Of a stretch of DNA of 64,000 nucleotides, positions 11,545 through 23,196 are shown one piece after another (positions within the stretch are counted from its first letter, which is position 1; each line of letters begins with the position of its first letter). The position numbers and the translations under genes are program-made. The DNA comes from Enchytraeus crypticus (lineage: Eukaryota; Annelida; Clitellata; Enchytraeida; Enchytraeidae). Below the pieces are notes generated by a model. That model searched no databases. It saw only the letters and a program-made list of their open reading frames with translations, and was not told the DNA's origin. The stretch lies in assembly GCA_905160935.1 (NCBI GenBank), contig CAJHZI010000688.1:62001-126000 (forward strand). The letters run 5' to 3'.

Positions 11545-12545
11545 TTAATGCACTGCCTACTGGTAGGTCCATGGTATATAACGCCTCCACTCTTCTCTGT
11601 ATTCCGCTTTCCTCTTCAATTCCACATATGAGTGGGTCTTTAAATCATCTAACATACCTAATCTCGGCCTGCCTGTGCCTCTATTTCCTTCCATTCAACC
11701 TTCTATGACCTCTTTTAAGAGACTACCCCCCCCCCCTTAGAATGTGTCCTATCCAACTCTTCTTCCTATTTCTTAATACATTTATCAACTGTCTATCTGT
11801 GCCAACTCTCTCCAGAATTTCCTCATTTGTAACCTTTTGAATCCAACTAATCCTCTCCATTCTTCTCCAAATCCACATTTCAAATAATAACAAAACAAAT
11901 AATAATAATAACAACAGTTAGAGTGCTACAGTCATAAATGACAACATCGAGCACTATTGAGACAAAATCAAGCCGGTAAGAAAAAGGAAGGTCCCAAAAT
12001 GGTGCAAATTCCAAAATCCAGATAATCAGTCCAAAGTTTAATAAATGCCTCCAGTTTCCTAATTTCTTCCTTCCTTAAGGTTCTTGTATCACAACCATAC
12101 AATAGCGTGGTCCAAACCAAAGTTTTCACTATCTTTATCTTTGTGTCTTTCTTCAGACTTTTTGTTAATAGTTCTTTTCTATTACCAAAACCGCTTTTGC
12201 TTGTGCAATCCTACTGCATATTCCGTCTCACATTTTCCGTCATCGGTTATAGTATGACCCAAATATTTGAAACTCCTTACCTGTTCCATTTTCGTACCAT
12301 TTCTTGTGATATTAATTTCACCTTTATTATTGGATACTCTCATAACCTTCGTCTTTTTTATATTAATCTTCATGCCGTAACTCAATGCCGTATCATTCAG
12401 CCTATCAATTATCTTCTGCAGTCCAATCTCGCTGCCCGCTACCATTCCTTGGTCATCTGCAAATCGTACATCTTGTAACAATTTCCCTCCTACTTTTATT
12501 CCATCTTCCATGTCTTCCATGGCTTCCTCCATCATTGCCTCTATA
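11545..12545 (-). mobile_element. AG-tail LINE fragment with internal insertion
   Basis: 12182-12535 encodes MEEAMEDMEDGIKVGGKLLQ, RFADDQGMVAGSE and YGMKINIKKTKVMRVSNN. 11723-11914 encodes MWIWRRMERISWIQKVTNEE. Between them, about 11890-12040, sits an unrelated ~150-bp dispersed repeat. Several frameshifts. Confidence 0.8.
11890..12040 (-). repeat. Dispersed repeat R3 (about 130 bp, TTG/TTA tail)
   Basis: Minus strand reads tttggactgatta...ctggattttggaatttgcac...tctcaatagtgctcgatgtt...gactgtagcactc. Related copies are at 28690-28835, 44050-44190, 62320-62450 and 59990-60080 (minus). Confidence 0.65.
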
Positions 12546-13399
12546 AAATCATCATTGCCCTATATAAACTACATGTATAATAAAAGAAAATATTTAATAA
12601 ATAATGGACTTGTTACTAAAATACAGACAAAGTATTAGTGGCGACGAGAGCGATATCCTCGAAAATACATTTAGCAGAAGCACTGGTGACTAAATGCTAT
12701 AAATCTTGTGAAAGCATAAGTGTCTACATATTGGCTGATTCGTAATAGACAAATGGTAAAGGCCAGTTCTTATAGGCTTAGTAAAAATTTGTATAAAGTG
12801 AGTTTTCCATTTGGGTTTCATTTAGGCCTCATAGGTACAATGCAAGGTCTAAATACGAATGTCCGAAAATGTAGGCCAGAATAACGATAAATTTGTTAAT
12901 TTTGTTTTTTTTTTCATTTAAAACCCAAAAAGCCTATATTTTAAGACTAATAAAGTAACTATAAAATAATAAAATAGAATATTTATTTCTTCAATTATTT
13001 CATGAGACTAATGTAATTTTATTAGCTGTAGTTTTACAGTAGCTAGAGTACCATATTAATTAGGCCTATTAATAATGGTATAGAACTAATTCTGATTGTA
13101 TAGAAAATAAAATTAAACTGAATAACTTAACGAAATGAACTGTTTTAATTAACATTACTACTTAACGCACTTATCTACCAGCGTGTAGCTACTTCGTCGA
13201 ATTGAGACCGCAGAAGTGTAAAGCTGTCATAGTAAAGACTGTGATTGACATCTTGCTGTGCTCACCACAGTCGCCGTATAGTAATGTATCCCCTGCATTG
13301 CTACATGCTACGGTGTATACACTCTCAGATCGATCTGTGGAAATCGGCCAACCAAAACACGAAGAGCTAAAATTGTAGTTCTATGGTCTCAATGATAAT

Positions 13400-13615
13400 A
13401 AAAGCTTAAAAAGCTATCATACGCTATCATAAAAATTATAAGCTATCTTAATCTATTATAAGCTATCATAAGCTATTATAAGCTAGCATAAGCTATTTTA
13501 AGCTACCTTAATCTATTATTAGCTATCATAAGCTATTTTAAGCTAGCATAAGCTATCATAAGCTATTATAAGCAATTATGAGCATTCATAAGCTATTATA
13601 TGCTGCTATATATAT
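13400..13615. repeat. Short-period repeat, about 10-11 bp (agctatyataa)
   Basis: About 18 imperfect units of 'agctatcataa' and 'agctattataa' with variants. Confidence 0.85.
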
Positions 13616-15344
13616 AAGCAGTAGTTATTTGATAAAGACAGAATGACGCTGAGATTTTGGATCGTTTTCAATTTTCATTATTTAACTTTTGAATTTTTAG
13701 TGTCTGCTAATTGCAATGGATTTTTCTCTTTTTTCTCCATATCTCTCTTTTTCTTAAACTGCTGACGTAGAGAGAATACTTAGAGCTTCTACATAGTTTC
13801 CTATGCATTTTCCCTACAATTCCATTTCTCACAGCGCCTTTCTTTCACTATTACATTAGTACTTCATGTCGGCCTATGTAAGCCTTTTGAAGTATTGCAT
13901 TAATATATAATTGGAGTTTTGATTCCATTCGACTAATGTCTGCCGTAGACACTCGTTGAGCATGGAAGTCTGCAAAGAGCAAATACAGTAGCTTTACAAT
14001 TATCGCTCAGAATAGAAAACGTAATAGAAGCATAGAAATGAAATCATAAATCAACAAAATTTTAATAAAAACTTTTAATTGCGTTTTGCACAGAGTAAGT
14101 TTCAGTCATCAACTCATTGACAAGATATAATTGTATGTAAAATCTTAATAATGATTTAAGAAGTTATTCTACATAGTCTTTTCAACGATGTGAGGCTTGA
14201 TTCAAACTAAATAGGTCTCTCTTTTCTAGTGACAATGGCAATTCAATACAGTAGTCAGAAATATTCTTTAGTTCATTTAGTTTAATTGATGATGATAATT
14301 AAAACTGTGCTGTGTGCAATGATTATCGATATTGTATTAAGATATCAATGTGTATTTATTTCGGAAAATTCTAACTTAAGATAAGTTATATCAGTATGCA
14401 CTTCAATAAAACTATAGCATAAATTTGCACAATTTTCATAAGTAAATTAGAAGTAGTGGAGCTGAATTGAGAAGATAAAGTAAATAAGTAATTGAGTAGA
14501 TAAGTAAGAAAAAATAGTAAATGATATCTGAAAAAATAAATCAAAAGTGTATGAGAACTAAATGAAATCTAATGAAAAGTAAACTTTTACTCTGCCAAAA
14601 GTTTTATAAATTGGCTGTATTATTCTTAGAAAATATTCTTTTATCTATTCTACTTAATATTACATTAGAAAATCAAGGAATATTTAATATTTAGATCGCG
14701 AACATCTTACATAGGTCTCCGTATATTAAATACTGGTGGAATGGCCTATAAAATTAGATTTAACAGAAGTCTTGCTTTCGTGCAGTTCATATAGGCCTAA
14801 AAGTTTTGTTAGTCGCCAGTGTTTAATAAATCATAATTCTTGTTTGAGTTCATTGTCAAAGGCGATGATTGGCATAAATCAATTTTACGGTCTCGTAGGC
14901 ACGTATTCTACAACCTGGTATTAAAACATGCCCTAGCAACATATTCATAGCCTAATATCCTACACATTTAAGACTCTGCAAAGTGTCTCAAGTACAATTT
15001 AAGTAAGCATTCATTTGTACTTGTGACAGCGCGGAACAGTTAAGCTACAAATGTATATTTTAAAATCGTTTATGCTATGTCAGCATTGAAATGTTGAATG
15101 TTTTCTAGATAATTACTTTCAGGCCCAAGATTCACATTCCCTCGAGGAGCATTTCATGTTTGAATTTGAAAAGCAGATGTTGGAAAACATAGCCCTTCGA
15201 AAAATCATTATAAAAATTACCTATATTTGTATAAATAGGTAATACTGCATGGCCAGTAAATGTTAAACTGAGGAAAACATAGGGGGCCCACCTCGTCATA
15301 TGCAGAATCCCCCAAGACAATGCTGTACAACTACCAGAATGAGT

Positions 15345-15473
15345 ATTGCTAGATGATTTAAAGTTCCACTCATAAGTATGTAGACATGAAATGGAAAACG
15401 GAAGGCAGAGAAAAGTGGAGCCGTTATATACCATGGAACTGTCAGTGTACTGAGAGAGAGAGAGAGAGAGAGA
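15345..15473 (+). mobile_element. AG-tail LINE 3' end
   Basis: gatgatttaaagttccactcat, then gcagagaaaagtggag, accatggaactgtcagt, and (GA)n. Confidence 0.65.
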
Positions 15474-15869
15474 GACCTACTGGTGCATGTCTCATTTTTA
15501 CTACCAGAAACACATTTTCAGTACAACACAAACACATTTTCACATTTTCAGGCAGTATCGCTTCGTAATCGTAAGCATTTGGGGATATCTAGAGAATGTG
15601 GCTTTAAAATATAGCAAGTGGAATAGTATAACAAGTGCATCGATAAGGAGAACTTGTGTTTAATATTTCAAACTATGACATTGTCTGCGCACACTTCGCT
15701 CGCATACTTAGGCATAAAAGAACTGTCATAACCACTGAGAGCTTAGAGAACAGCTTTGTTGTCAACGTTTCATCAAAAAACTATCGACGCTCAATAAATA
15801 TCACAGTTATGTGATAAGACGCGAGTCATTTTTGTTACTCTCTTCCTACACAAATATTTTATTATTTAA

Positions 15870-16140
15870 ATTCTCTCAGATGCTCACGTTGATAATAATT
15901 GATTCCAGGTTAAATTTGTACATTTCTTTTATATATTGCATTTGTATGGGCATGAGGCTTTGGCGTTGATTAATCCGAACGTTCATGGAATTCATCACCG
16001 TAGGCTTAAAAGTACTCATACACAACCCAATTCTGCCTCTCTCCATTCTACCATGTTCTGCCAAATGGCAGGTCCTAGGTATATATTCCAAATAATTGCT
16101 TCTTTGCAATTCTTGCAAGCTTTTTAAAGCTTCTTCCATC
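15870..16140 (-). repeat. Dispersed LINE-3'-like repeat
   Basis: The minus strand contains cctaggacctgccatttggcag and gaattccatgaacg, both with counterparts at 54360-54500. Confidence 0.45.
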
Positions 16141-16375
16141 GACCAACAAGTTTATTACATTAAAAATGCTATGAATTTACCAAACCGTAGTATGACTTTC
16201 ATAGGTGTTAGTAGGGCTTCTGAGGGTGTCTAGTAAGGCTATCATTGTTTTTATTGGGTATCTCTTGGTCGCCTCTTTCGACAGCGCAGTAACGATTTGT
16301 CTACTCTACAGTCGTGAGACTACATCGCTCTTCGTTTATAAGTAAAATATTATATTTACTACGATCAATTCTCAT

Positions 16376-16440
16376 TCAATCAATAGGAATTTAACGTCCG
16401 GTTCCTCGCAAAAGACAATGTCTGGGACGTCATTGAGCCA
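16376..16440 (-). repeat. CR1-like LINE 3' end fragment
   Basis: The minus strand ends gaggaaccggacgttaa, the same 3' terminus as at 4200-4240 and 58535. Confidence 0.55.
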
Positions 16441-16674
16441 TAACTTATTCACGTGTGTACGTGTACGTATATTGTGTACTGCATAACATTACACGAGTAT
16501 CAAGAGCAAGCATTCTACTCTAAACGCACATCAATTAACATTACTGTCGCATCGGAGTGTTCTCTTGATTCTAAACGTTATATTAATTATCTTAAAAATA
16601 CATGTCTACGGCATAGTCGTACCTCATCACGAATATAGTATTATGTAACTTTGTAAAACCTTCTCTCCCATTCT

Positions 16675-16733
16675 GCAACTCCCTTCATTCCTCTTTCTCT
16701 CTAGCTCTCTCTATCTGTCTGTCTGTCTCTCTG

Positions 16734-16786
<53 letters not shown>

Positions 16787-16790
16787 ATAG
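16675..16790. repeat. (TC)n / (TCTG)n microsatellite
   Basis: Pyrimidine-rich run of ctct and ctgt units. Confidence 0.85.
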
Positions 16791-17034
16791 ATTTTTATTG
16801 ATTCATTTGCACAATTGTGTATAGTTGTATATAAATGTAATTACAAACTAGAAAAGGATCCACAAATTTAAAATCAATTGAACAATTACTCATCAGTTTT
16901 GTTTTAAAGTTTAATTGTATATACTGATATATCTATAGGCCAATGTGTTAAGCTAAGTCTCCTTCAGTGATAGCCTAGAATATTTGAAAGTTGCATTCTC
17001 TTTCATTTTGTAATGAATATAATATAAAGCTTGG

Positions 17035-17135
17035 TAAAGCTAAGGTTAACGTCAGTTTCCTCACTCGAGAGCGATGTCAGTGACGGGCAAGCCCAGGATT
17101 TGAACCCCGCACCATCTGATCCGCGGTCGAGTATT
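17035..17135 (-). mobile_element. tRNA-derived SINE-1
   Basis: Minus strand: a B-box-like GGGTTCAAATCC, then tcactgacatcgct, cgagtgaggaaactgacgtt. The same family recurs at 25885, 41140 and 43013, with partial copies near 32315 and 46260. Confidence 0.6.
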
Positions 17136-17279
17136 TAAATTAATATAAATTATTTGTTAGTAACGAACTACTAAATAACGATCATGAACAAAGGAACTTA
17201 ATTCTGTATGTCTCTGATACTTAAAAAGAACAATCTGAAGAATAAATCATCCTAAAATACTGAACGTAACTAGTTTCTT

Positions 17280-17375
17280 AAAAGACAGCAGGAGATAAAG
17301 ACAGACAGCAGACAGGCATACAGACAGACAGCAAACAGACAGCAGACAGACATACACACAGGTAGACAGACAGAC
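17280..17375. repeat. ACAG/CAGACAGACA repeat
   Basis: Degenerate cagacagacagca units. Confidence 0.7.
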
Positions 17376-17676
17376 TGACACAAAACCGATCCTTATTTAG
17401 CTTTTTTTTAAAGAAATTAATTGCGAATTAATTTTATATTACCAACTTTGAAAAGATTTCAATATGATTTACGCCTGGAGGGAACTATTATCTGTGAGGT
17501 AGGCCTACAGTATACTGGGAACTTTGATGACAGTGTAAAATTATCATATTTGTTTTATTTACTATTTTATATTAATGTCAGCATTACGGGTTCTACGGGT
17601 AAACTTGACTGAAATGTTTGCTTTATAAGCTACAGATTACTCGACCATCATTGCCGTCAGGTTGACCGCTTTTTTG

Positions 17677-17718
17677 AAAATGCATGGACACCGCTCAGCG
17701 CAGGTGTCCATGCATTTT
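17677..17718. other. Perfect 16-bp hairpin at the left edge of unit A
   Basis: aaaatgcatggacacc at 17677-17692 pairs with ggtgtccatgcatttt at 17703-17718, with a 10-base loop. Similarity to unit B starts just after it. Confidence 0.8.
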
Positions 17719-19088
17719 AATTTATATGTTGGCTGCCAAGTGAACCGAATCAGATAAAGAGGTCATGTGGTTAGAGAGTTTTCTTATGACATCGTTCGGC
17801 CTAAAGTACTGATCTGGATTTTATCTCATAGCAACTTATAAATGCGCGACTACCCTGGTTCATTTGTTAGTATTGCACGGCATTGTCTTCATTAGGGATA
17901 ATTATTTCACTTCATAAAATGCCTTAGGTCTTTAAATAGCTTTGGTAATAGAATTTTTATTTCTATTTTCCCCCTTTCAAAAAAGTAATGACACTTTTTA
18001 TACATATTTCCAACTCTTATAACCACCTTATAATAATTTAATAACTTCTGTCAAAATCTTATGGCTGCCAATTTTAGGCCGATAGAAGAAGAGAAAGAAA
18101 GTTTTACAATTGGAGATTGAAAGCTATTCCCTTCAATCTTCATATATACTATAGATACTAGTGACACTTTATCTAAACTGGAGTATCTCAAACCAGTAGA
18201 TCTGCTATTAAAAAGCAAGCTATATGACTGATATCAATATGTATGACGTCTCATTGAAGCAGGAGATAATGGAATACTCGAACATTTCGCTACTATAACA
18301 AACAACCAGCGCTTGTTTACTCGTAATATGTTCGCCTACAATAAAATGCAGAATGTCTTACTTTCTTCTGAATACCAAACTTTGCTAGTACTTTGGTCAA
18401 CAACATTCCGATAGTTTCACTACTGCACGATGATAGATATTTCTCTACGAGGACCGATATGGTGCTGCAATAAAATCTAAACGAGAAAACATGCTTTGAT
18501 CATGGCAATCATTTTTAGATCATTATAATCGGCCTATTTAAAACATCATCAGGTTCGTTCAACTAGCTAAGTGAGAAATTTTGCATTGAATGATCAAGAA
18601 ACAAACAAGAGTATAGACAAACATGATGCTCTCAATATTAATTAAATTAGTGAGCTGGCAACAAGTGTGTATTTCAAGGGACTGTACTTACGGATATGCG
18701 ACAAGAAGGAGCTGAAGCAGGCAATGTGGCACCAATTCAGTAGCATTATATTTTCTGATGTGAAATCAAATTGAAGTGTGGCCCAAAAACACCTTTAGTG
18801 ATCGGATCAATTAATTAATCGATGAATTGCTCTTGAGCGAGGGCGAGAACAAACTGAGGGTATGCGTACTTTGAACAGGGCACAATAAAGTGAGAAGATG
18901 AGGTAGGCTTTTTGCCATTAAGCAAGATTACTTTGGGTTTGCCATTTGCAGAGCAGCACAGAGGGAGACTGAGATGTAGCGGTTATTGTAATTACTTGTA
19001 ATAATCATTGTTAAGTTTAAATCGAATCCTCCTGAATCAAATGAAATTTAAATAACCGAATATAGTCCTACTCTAGAAATCTTTAACA

Positions 19089-19319
19089 TCAATGATTCAC
19101 GTCATTTCCCAGAGGTTCCAGATTTTTATGATCGTCCTCTTGTATCCCATTCTTTGAATTGTTCACATGTTGCTTCTGAGGCTTAGACCAACTTTCGATT
19201 TCCTCTATGGTCTGAGGCAGAGGTTTATTGTGGGTCTCTGGTAAGAGTAGTACTAGGGCACCAGCGAAGATTGAAAGTCCACCAAAGAGAGGCCCAGGTA
19301 ACCAGGGCACGTATACAGT
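19089..19319 (-). CDS. SLC22-A exon 10 (TM12, tail, stop)
   Basis: TVYVPWLPGPLFGG, TM12, LPETHNKPLPQTIEEIE, then a hydrophilic tail ending NDVNH and TGA. Confidence 0.88.
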   Translation of the reverse strand, partial: TVYVPWLPGPLFGGLSIFAGALVLLLPETHNKPLPQTIEEIESWSKPQKQHVNNSKNGIQEDDHKNLEPLGNDVNH

Positions 19320-20818
19320 CTAAAAAATAATCAAATTGTGTACCAAAATATGCATATCTTTCACACACATGAAAATCCTTTGTCAATATCATTTGCAGTA
19401 GGATAATTGTATATAGAAAGAATAAAATAAAATAAATAACATTGGTTTGTCTCTAAAAGGTAAGTATAACTTATAAATATTCTGGTTGACTGAAGTATGT
19501 AATAAAAAGAAGAAAGCAAGAAAAGAGAGCTAAGAAGCAGACCAAGACATGGGATGTTGGATGATCTGTTAACGAATTCTTACATACAGATACAAATAAA
19601 AGCCTGAGGATAGATTTGGTTGGAAGAGTTATATGCCATGGGCCTGCCGTTAGACAGTGCACTAGAAGAAGAAGATTATTATTGTTATCCCCAATAATAT
19701 AAATAGATAGCTAAGGCTAATGCCTGTTATTGCCTGTATGAGGGACTACGAACTGTCTCGCTGGTTTTGAACCATTGGCCCACCTTTTATCAGCCAAATT
19801 GGCAATATGTTCCTATGCTAGCAAATTGGCTATCCCACCAGTGTATGAATTATGATACATTAAAAGTTAAACTTAGCCTAATATAAATGGCGAAGTATGA
19901 CATCAAGAACTTAGTTATTTTTCTCAGATTATTCAAACGCTTAGAATATAGAACAGACAAAATTGTGAATACCACAAATGGTGTATACGTGGCGAGAACA
20001 TTGCCCAGGCGACCGATAACTGAAGCCACACCTACTGACTGATTCCTTAAAAATATTCGAAAAATGAAAGCCCCAAATTATTTCAATACACATATACATG
20101 TATGCTTCCAGTAGATATTAAAAAAAACCCAAATGAAGATATATTAGCATTATGTCGCCTATTGCATACAAATAAAATACAGCACACCAAGAAGCTGCAG
20201 AATATTTGTCATGGAGATACTTTGTTGTAAGTGTTTTCTAAGTTTTAGCTGAACTGTATCCCGAAAAAAGATATAATAAAGCTCTGATCTCAACTTGCAA
20301 CGATTATTTAATTAAACTAGTCAATGGCTTGGTCCATGTTGGCATTCGAGACTCGTGCACTTCTTATAGACTGCTTAAATCAAATCAAGATTAGTAATTA
20401 TATTCAAATCAAGAAGTCCTTTCAACTGCATAACAAAAACTTTGGAGCGCAATAACGACTGTTTTCAGTAGCTGTCCAAGATTTTGCTCTATTTGCTTTA
20501 TCAGCTAAGTTATAACATATACTAAGTTATATCAGCCTTTTTACTGTTCTGCAAGTGGCAGGCCTAGGGTAATCATTCCTATTACCAGAAAACCATTGAA
20601 AAATATGCAACTTTTAGGAGGAGCAACTACATTCTGCAATATCGACCACCACATTGATGATGATGATGATGACAACTATAGATTGCTCTTTCGCTTAGAA
20701 TTAGCTTCACAGTACTCTATATTGTCATGAACGACGGTAGCAATGTAATCGTGTACATGTTATTGATATTGTTAGCGAAAATAAAACCTTTCCAATAGTT
20801 GAACCGTAAGTTAATAAG

Positions 20819-20873
<55 letters not shown>

Positions 20874-23129
20874 GGGTTCTCCAATCCTCTCTCCGTTATT
20901 GGAGTTTGGAAATGGAGTCGTGGGTTCGTTTTTTCCAACTCTTCATGCTTTGGCGGTATTAATCTTGAGGATGCAAGGATCTCTTGCTCATATAGCCAGT
21001 TAGAGGCTAAATCAATTAGACTGGAGCTGCTATGAACAGAACTCATGCTTATTGGTTCAATGTATGATAATTTATAGTATTTGTATGGCATTTGTAATTA
21101 TCTGTATAAATTCTAACTAAACTAGAATATTGACACAAAAGCTAGTGATTTATTATTTTAAACGATTTATTATTAACAAAGAAACGCGATAGCAATATAA
21201 CGAGTTAAAACATTAAACATAAAGATAGAATAGAATATTAAACGAATACTACGAAACAATTAATAAAATGCTAAAAATAGGCGATAAATATAAAGTCAGT
21301 CTACTTATAATCAGTTAGCTAAATGTCTGTATTTGCAATTAAAATACGAGATAGAAATTGGGAAACGAGTTATTGGCTTCAAGGCATTCCTCGCTTATAT
21401 GATTTGATACTATCCCTCTTTTCTTCTTTACTATCTGACTGTTAACACGTGAGGTATTACTGTTTTATTTTACAGTCGTTTAGCTGAATCTGTGAAAAAG
21501 ACGCGTAACAAGAATAGGCAACTAGTAAATTGCGCTTTTCATAGATTTTAGGACCTGCAATCGCCTGACTGAGATCTAGAAGGATAACGTTTATCTAGAG
21601 TGAACAACTAGAAAATTAGCGTTCTTCATAGAACTTCAGTATTATTCTCTTCTGTCTTCTTTTCTTTCTTTCTTCTCACTGTTAACACAAGAGGTGTTAT
21701 TTTACAGTCGTTTAGCTGAATCTAAGGCAAAGACGCTTAACTAGACTCAGGCACTAGTAAATAGAGCTTTCCGTAGAATTCAGGATTGTAGTCGTTTAGC
21801 TGAATCCTATGAAAGAAACACCTATCTAGATTAGGCACTAGAAAATTAATGTTCTTCGTAGAAATTCGCTATTGCCTGATTCTGTCTACCTCTTCAAACT
21901 TCTATCTTCACTTCTTTCTTCTATAAAGGATTTATACGTTCAGTGAATTGAGATATTGAAATGGTGTCGTGACTAAGCGACCTATAGAGGGTTAGACGAC
22001 AATTCCACACAATATCTGCAATCCCGTGAGGCTCAATCGTTCTAATATAGATTTCGTATTTTTCGTGCTAACTATCACCGACCTATAGAAGGTGTATAGT
22101 AGCAGTACTTCCTACGAATGCAGTCAGAAATTCAGAAGCTTGTATGAAATGTACTAGTTTATGTGTCTGTCGCAATAATTCATTAAGAATTATATTTAGA
22201 CAAGTTCAGCTAGTAATTTCGTATAGGCCAGAGTTCAGGAGTGAACTAAAATTATATGGCCTGTCCTCTGGTAATATAGCATTGATCGAGGCCATGCTCA
22301 ACAGCCAATCAGAATCAAGCTCTTCATAAGCATTTCTCCACCCACCTCCACGATTATTTGCTATGCATGCATGTCTCTTATGCATATATTTTGTATTATT
22401 GCTTTATATAATGTGCTAGTTTTTTCTGAATGTCATATCATATCTAGCTTAGAATCAGTTTTTAAATGAATGCACCAATAATCAAAAATCATATCCAATA
22501 TGTGACGGCTTAACGTCTAATTACATGTTAAGTTGCATTTCCTCATTACTTAATTTAATATTCTCGTTTCATAACCTTGCAACTCTAACGAAAAAAAAAA
22601 TTCTAATGAACATACACTAAAATGAATACACATCTCATTTCAAAAAGATCAATTTAAACATCTAAATACAAACTTGAGTGCAAATAAAATTAATTCCAAA
22701 CATATGGGTGAGAAATAAAATATGCAACACTTTTAGTTGCGCCACATTACAGTGAAACGTCAAATGATCTTTTATTCCCACCTTACTTTAAGATTAAATT
22801 GCAAATTATATATCAGATTACAATATACAATTTATTAAAATATCTTTCGATGCACAACTAGCGATTTGAAATAATACACATCTTGTCCATGGTACAGTTC
22901 AGAGCAATTTACATTAATTTTTAATAGTAAATATAACTCAAGATTACTTGTTAAGTGCTATAAATTGAAGCCACTCCTTGTAATAGTGCAGCAAAAGATA
23001 AATATTCCCGCTCTCACAGAGCCAGCCATGAATATTGAATAAAATTTTAATTTCTCAAATCACTTTAAATATATCACAATTGAATAAAAAATAGCACTAC
23101 AATGGCTTCAAAGTACATAACCCAGATTT

Positions 23130-23196
<67 letters not shown>

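Larger units (their letters stand above)
12550..17640. other. Intergenic, no host gene seen
   Basis: AT-rich. Short open frames show no recognisable domain or codon signal. Holds an AGCTAT-type repeat, LINE 3' ends, (TC)n and ACAG repeats and one tRNA-like SINE, listed separately. Confidence 0.5.

Noticed and set aside
13400-13615. CRISPR-like array
   Set aside because: The units are contiguous 10-11-bp repeats without spacers, in an animal genome.
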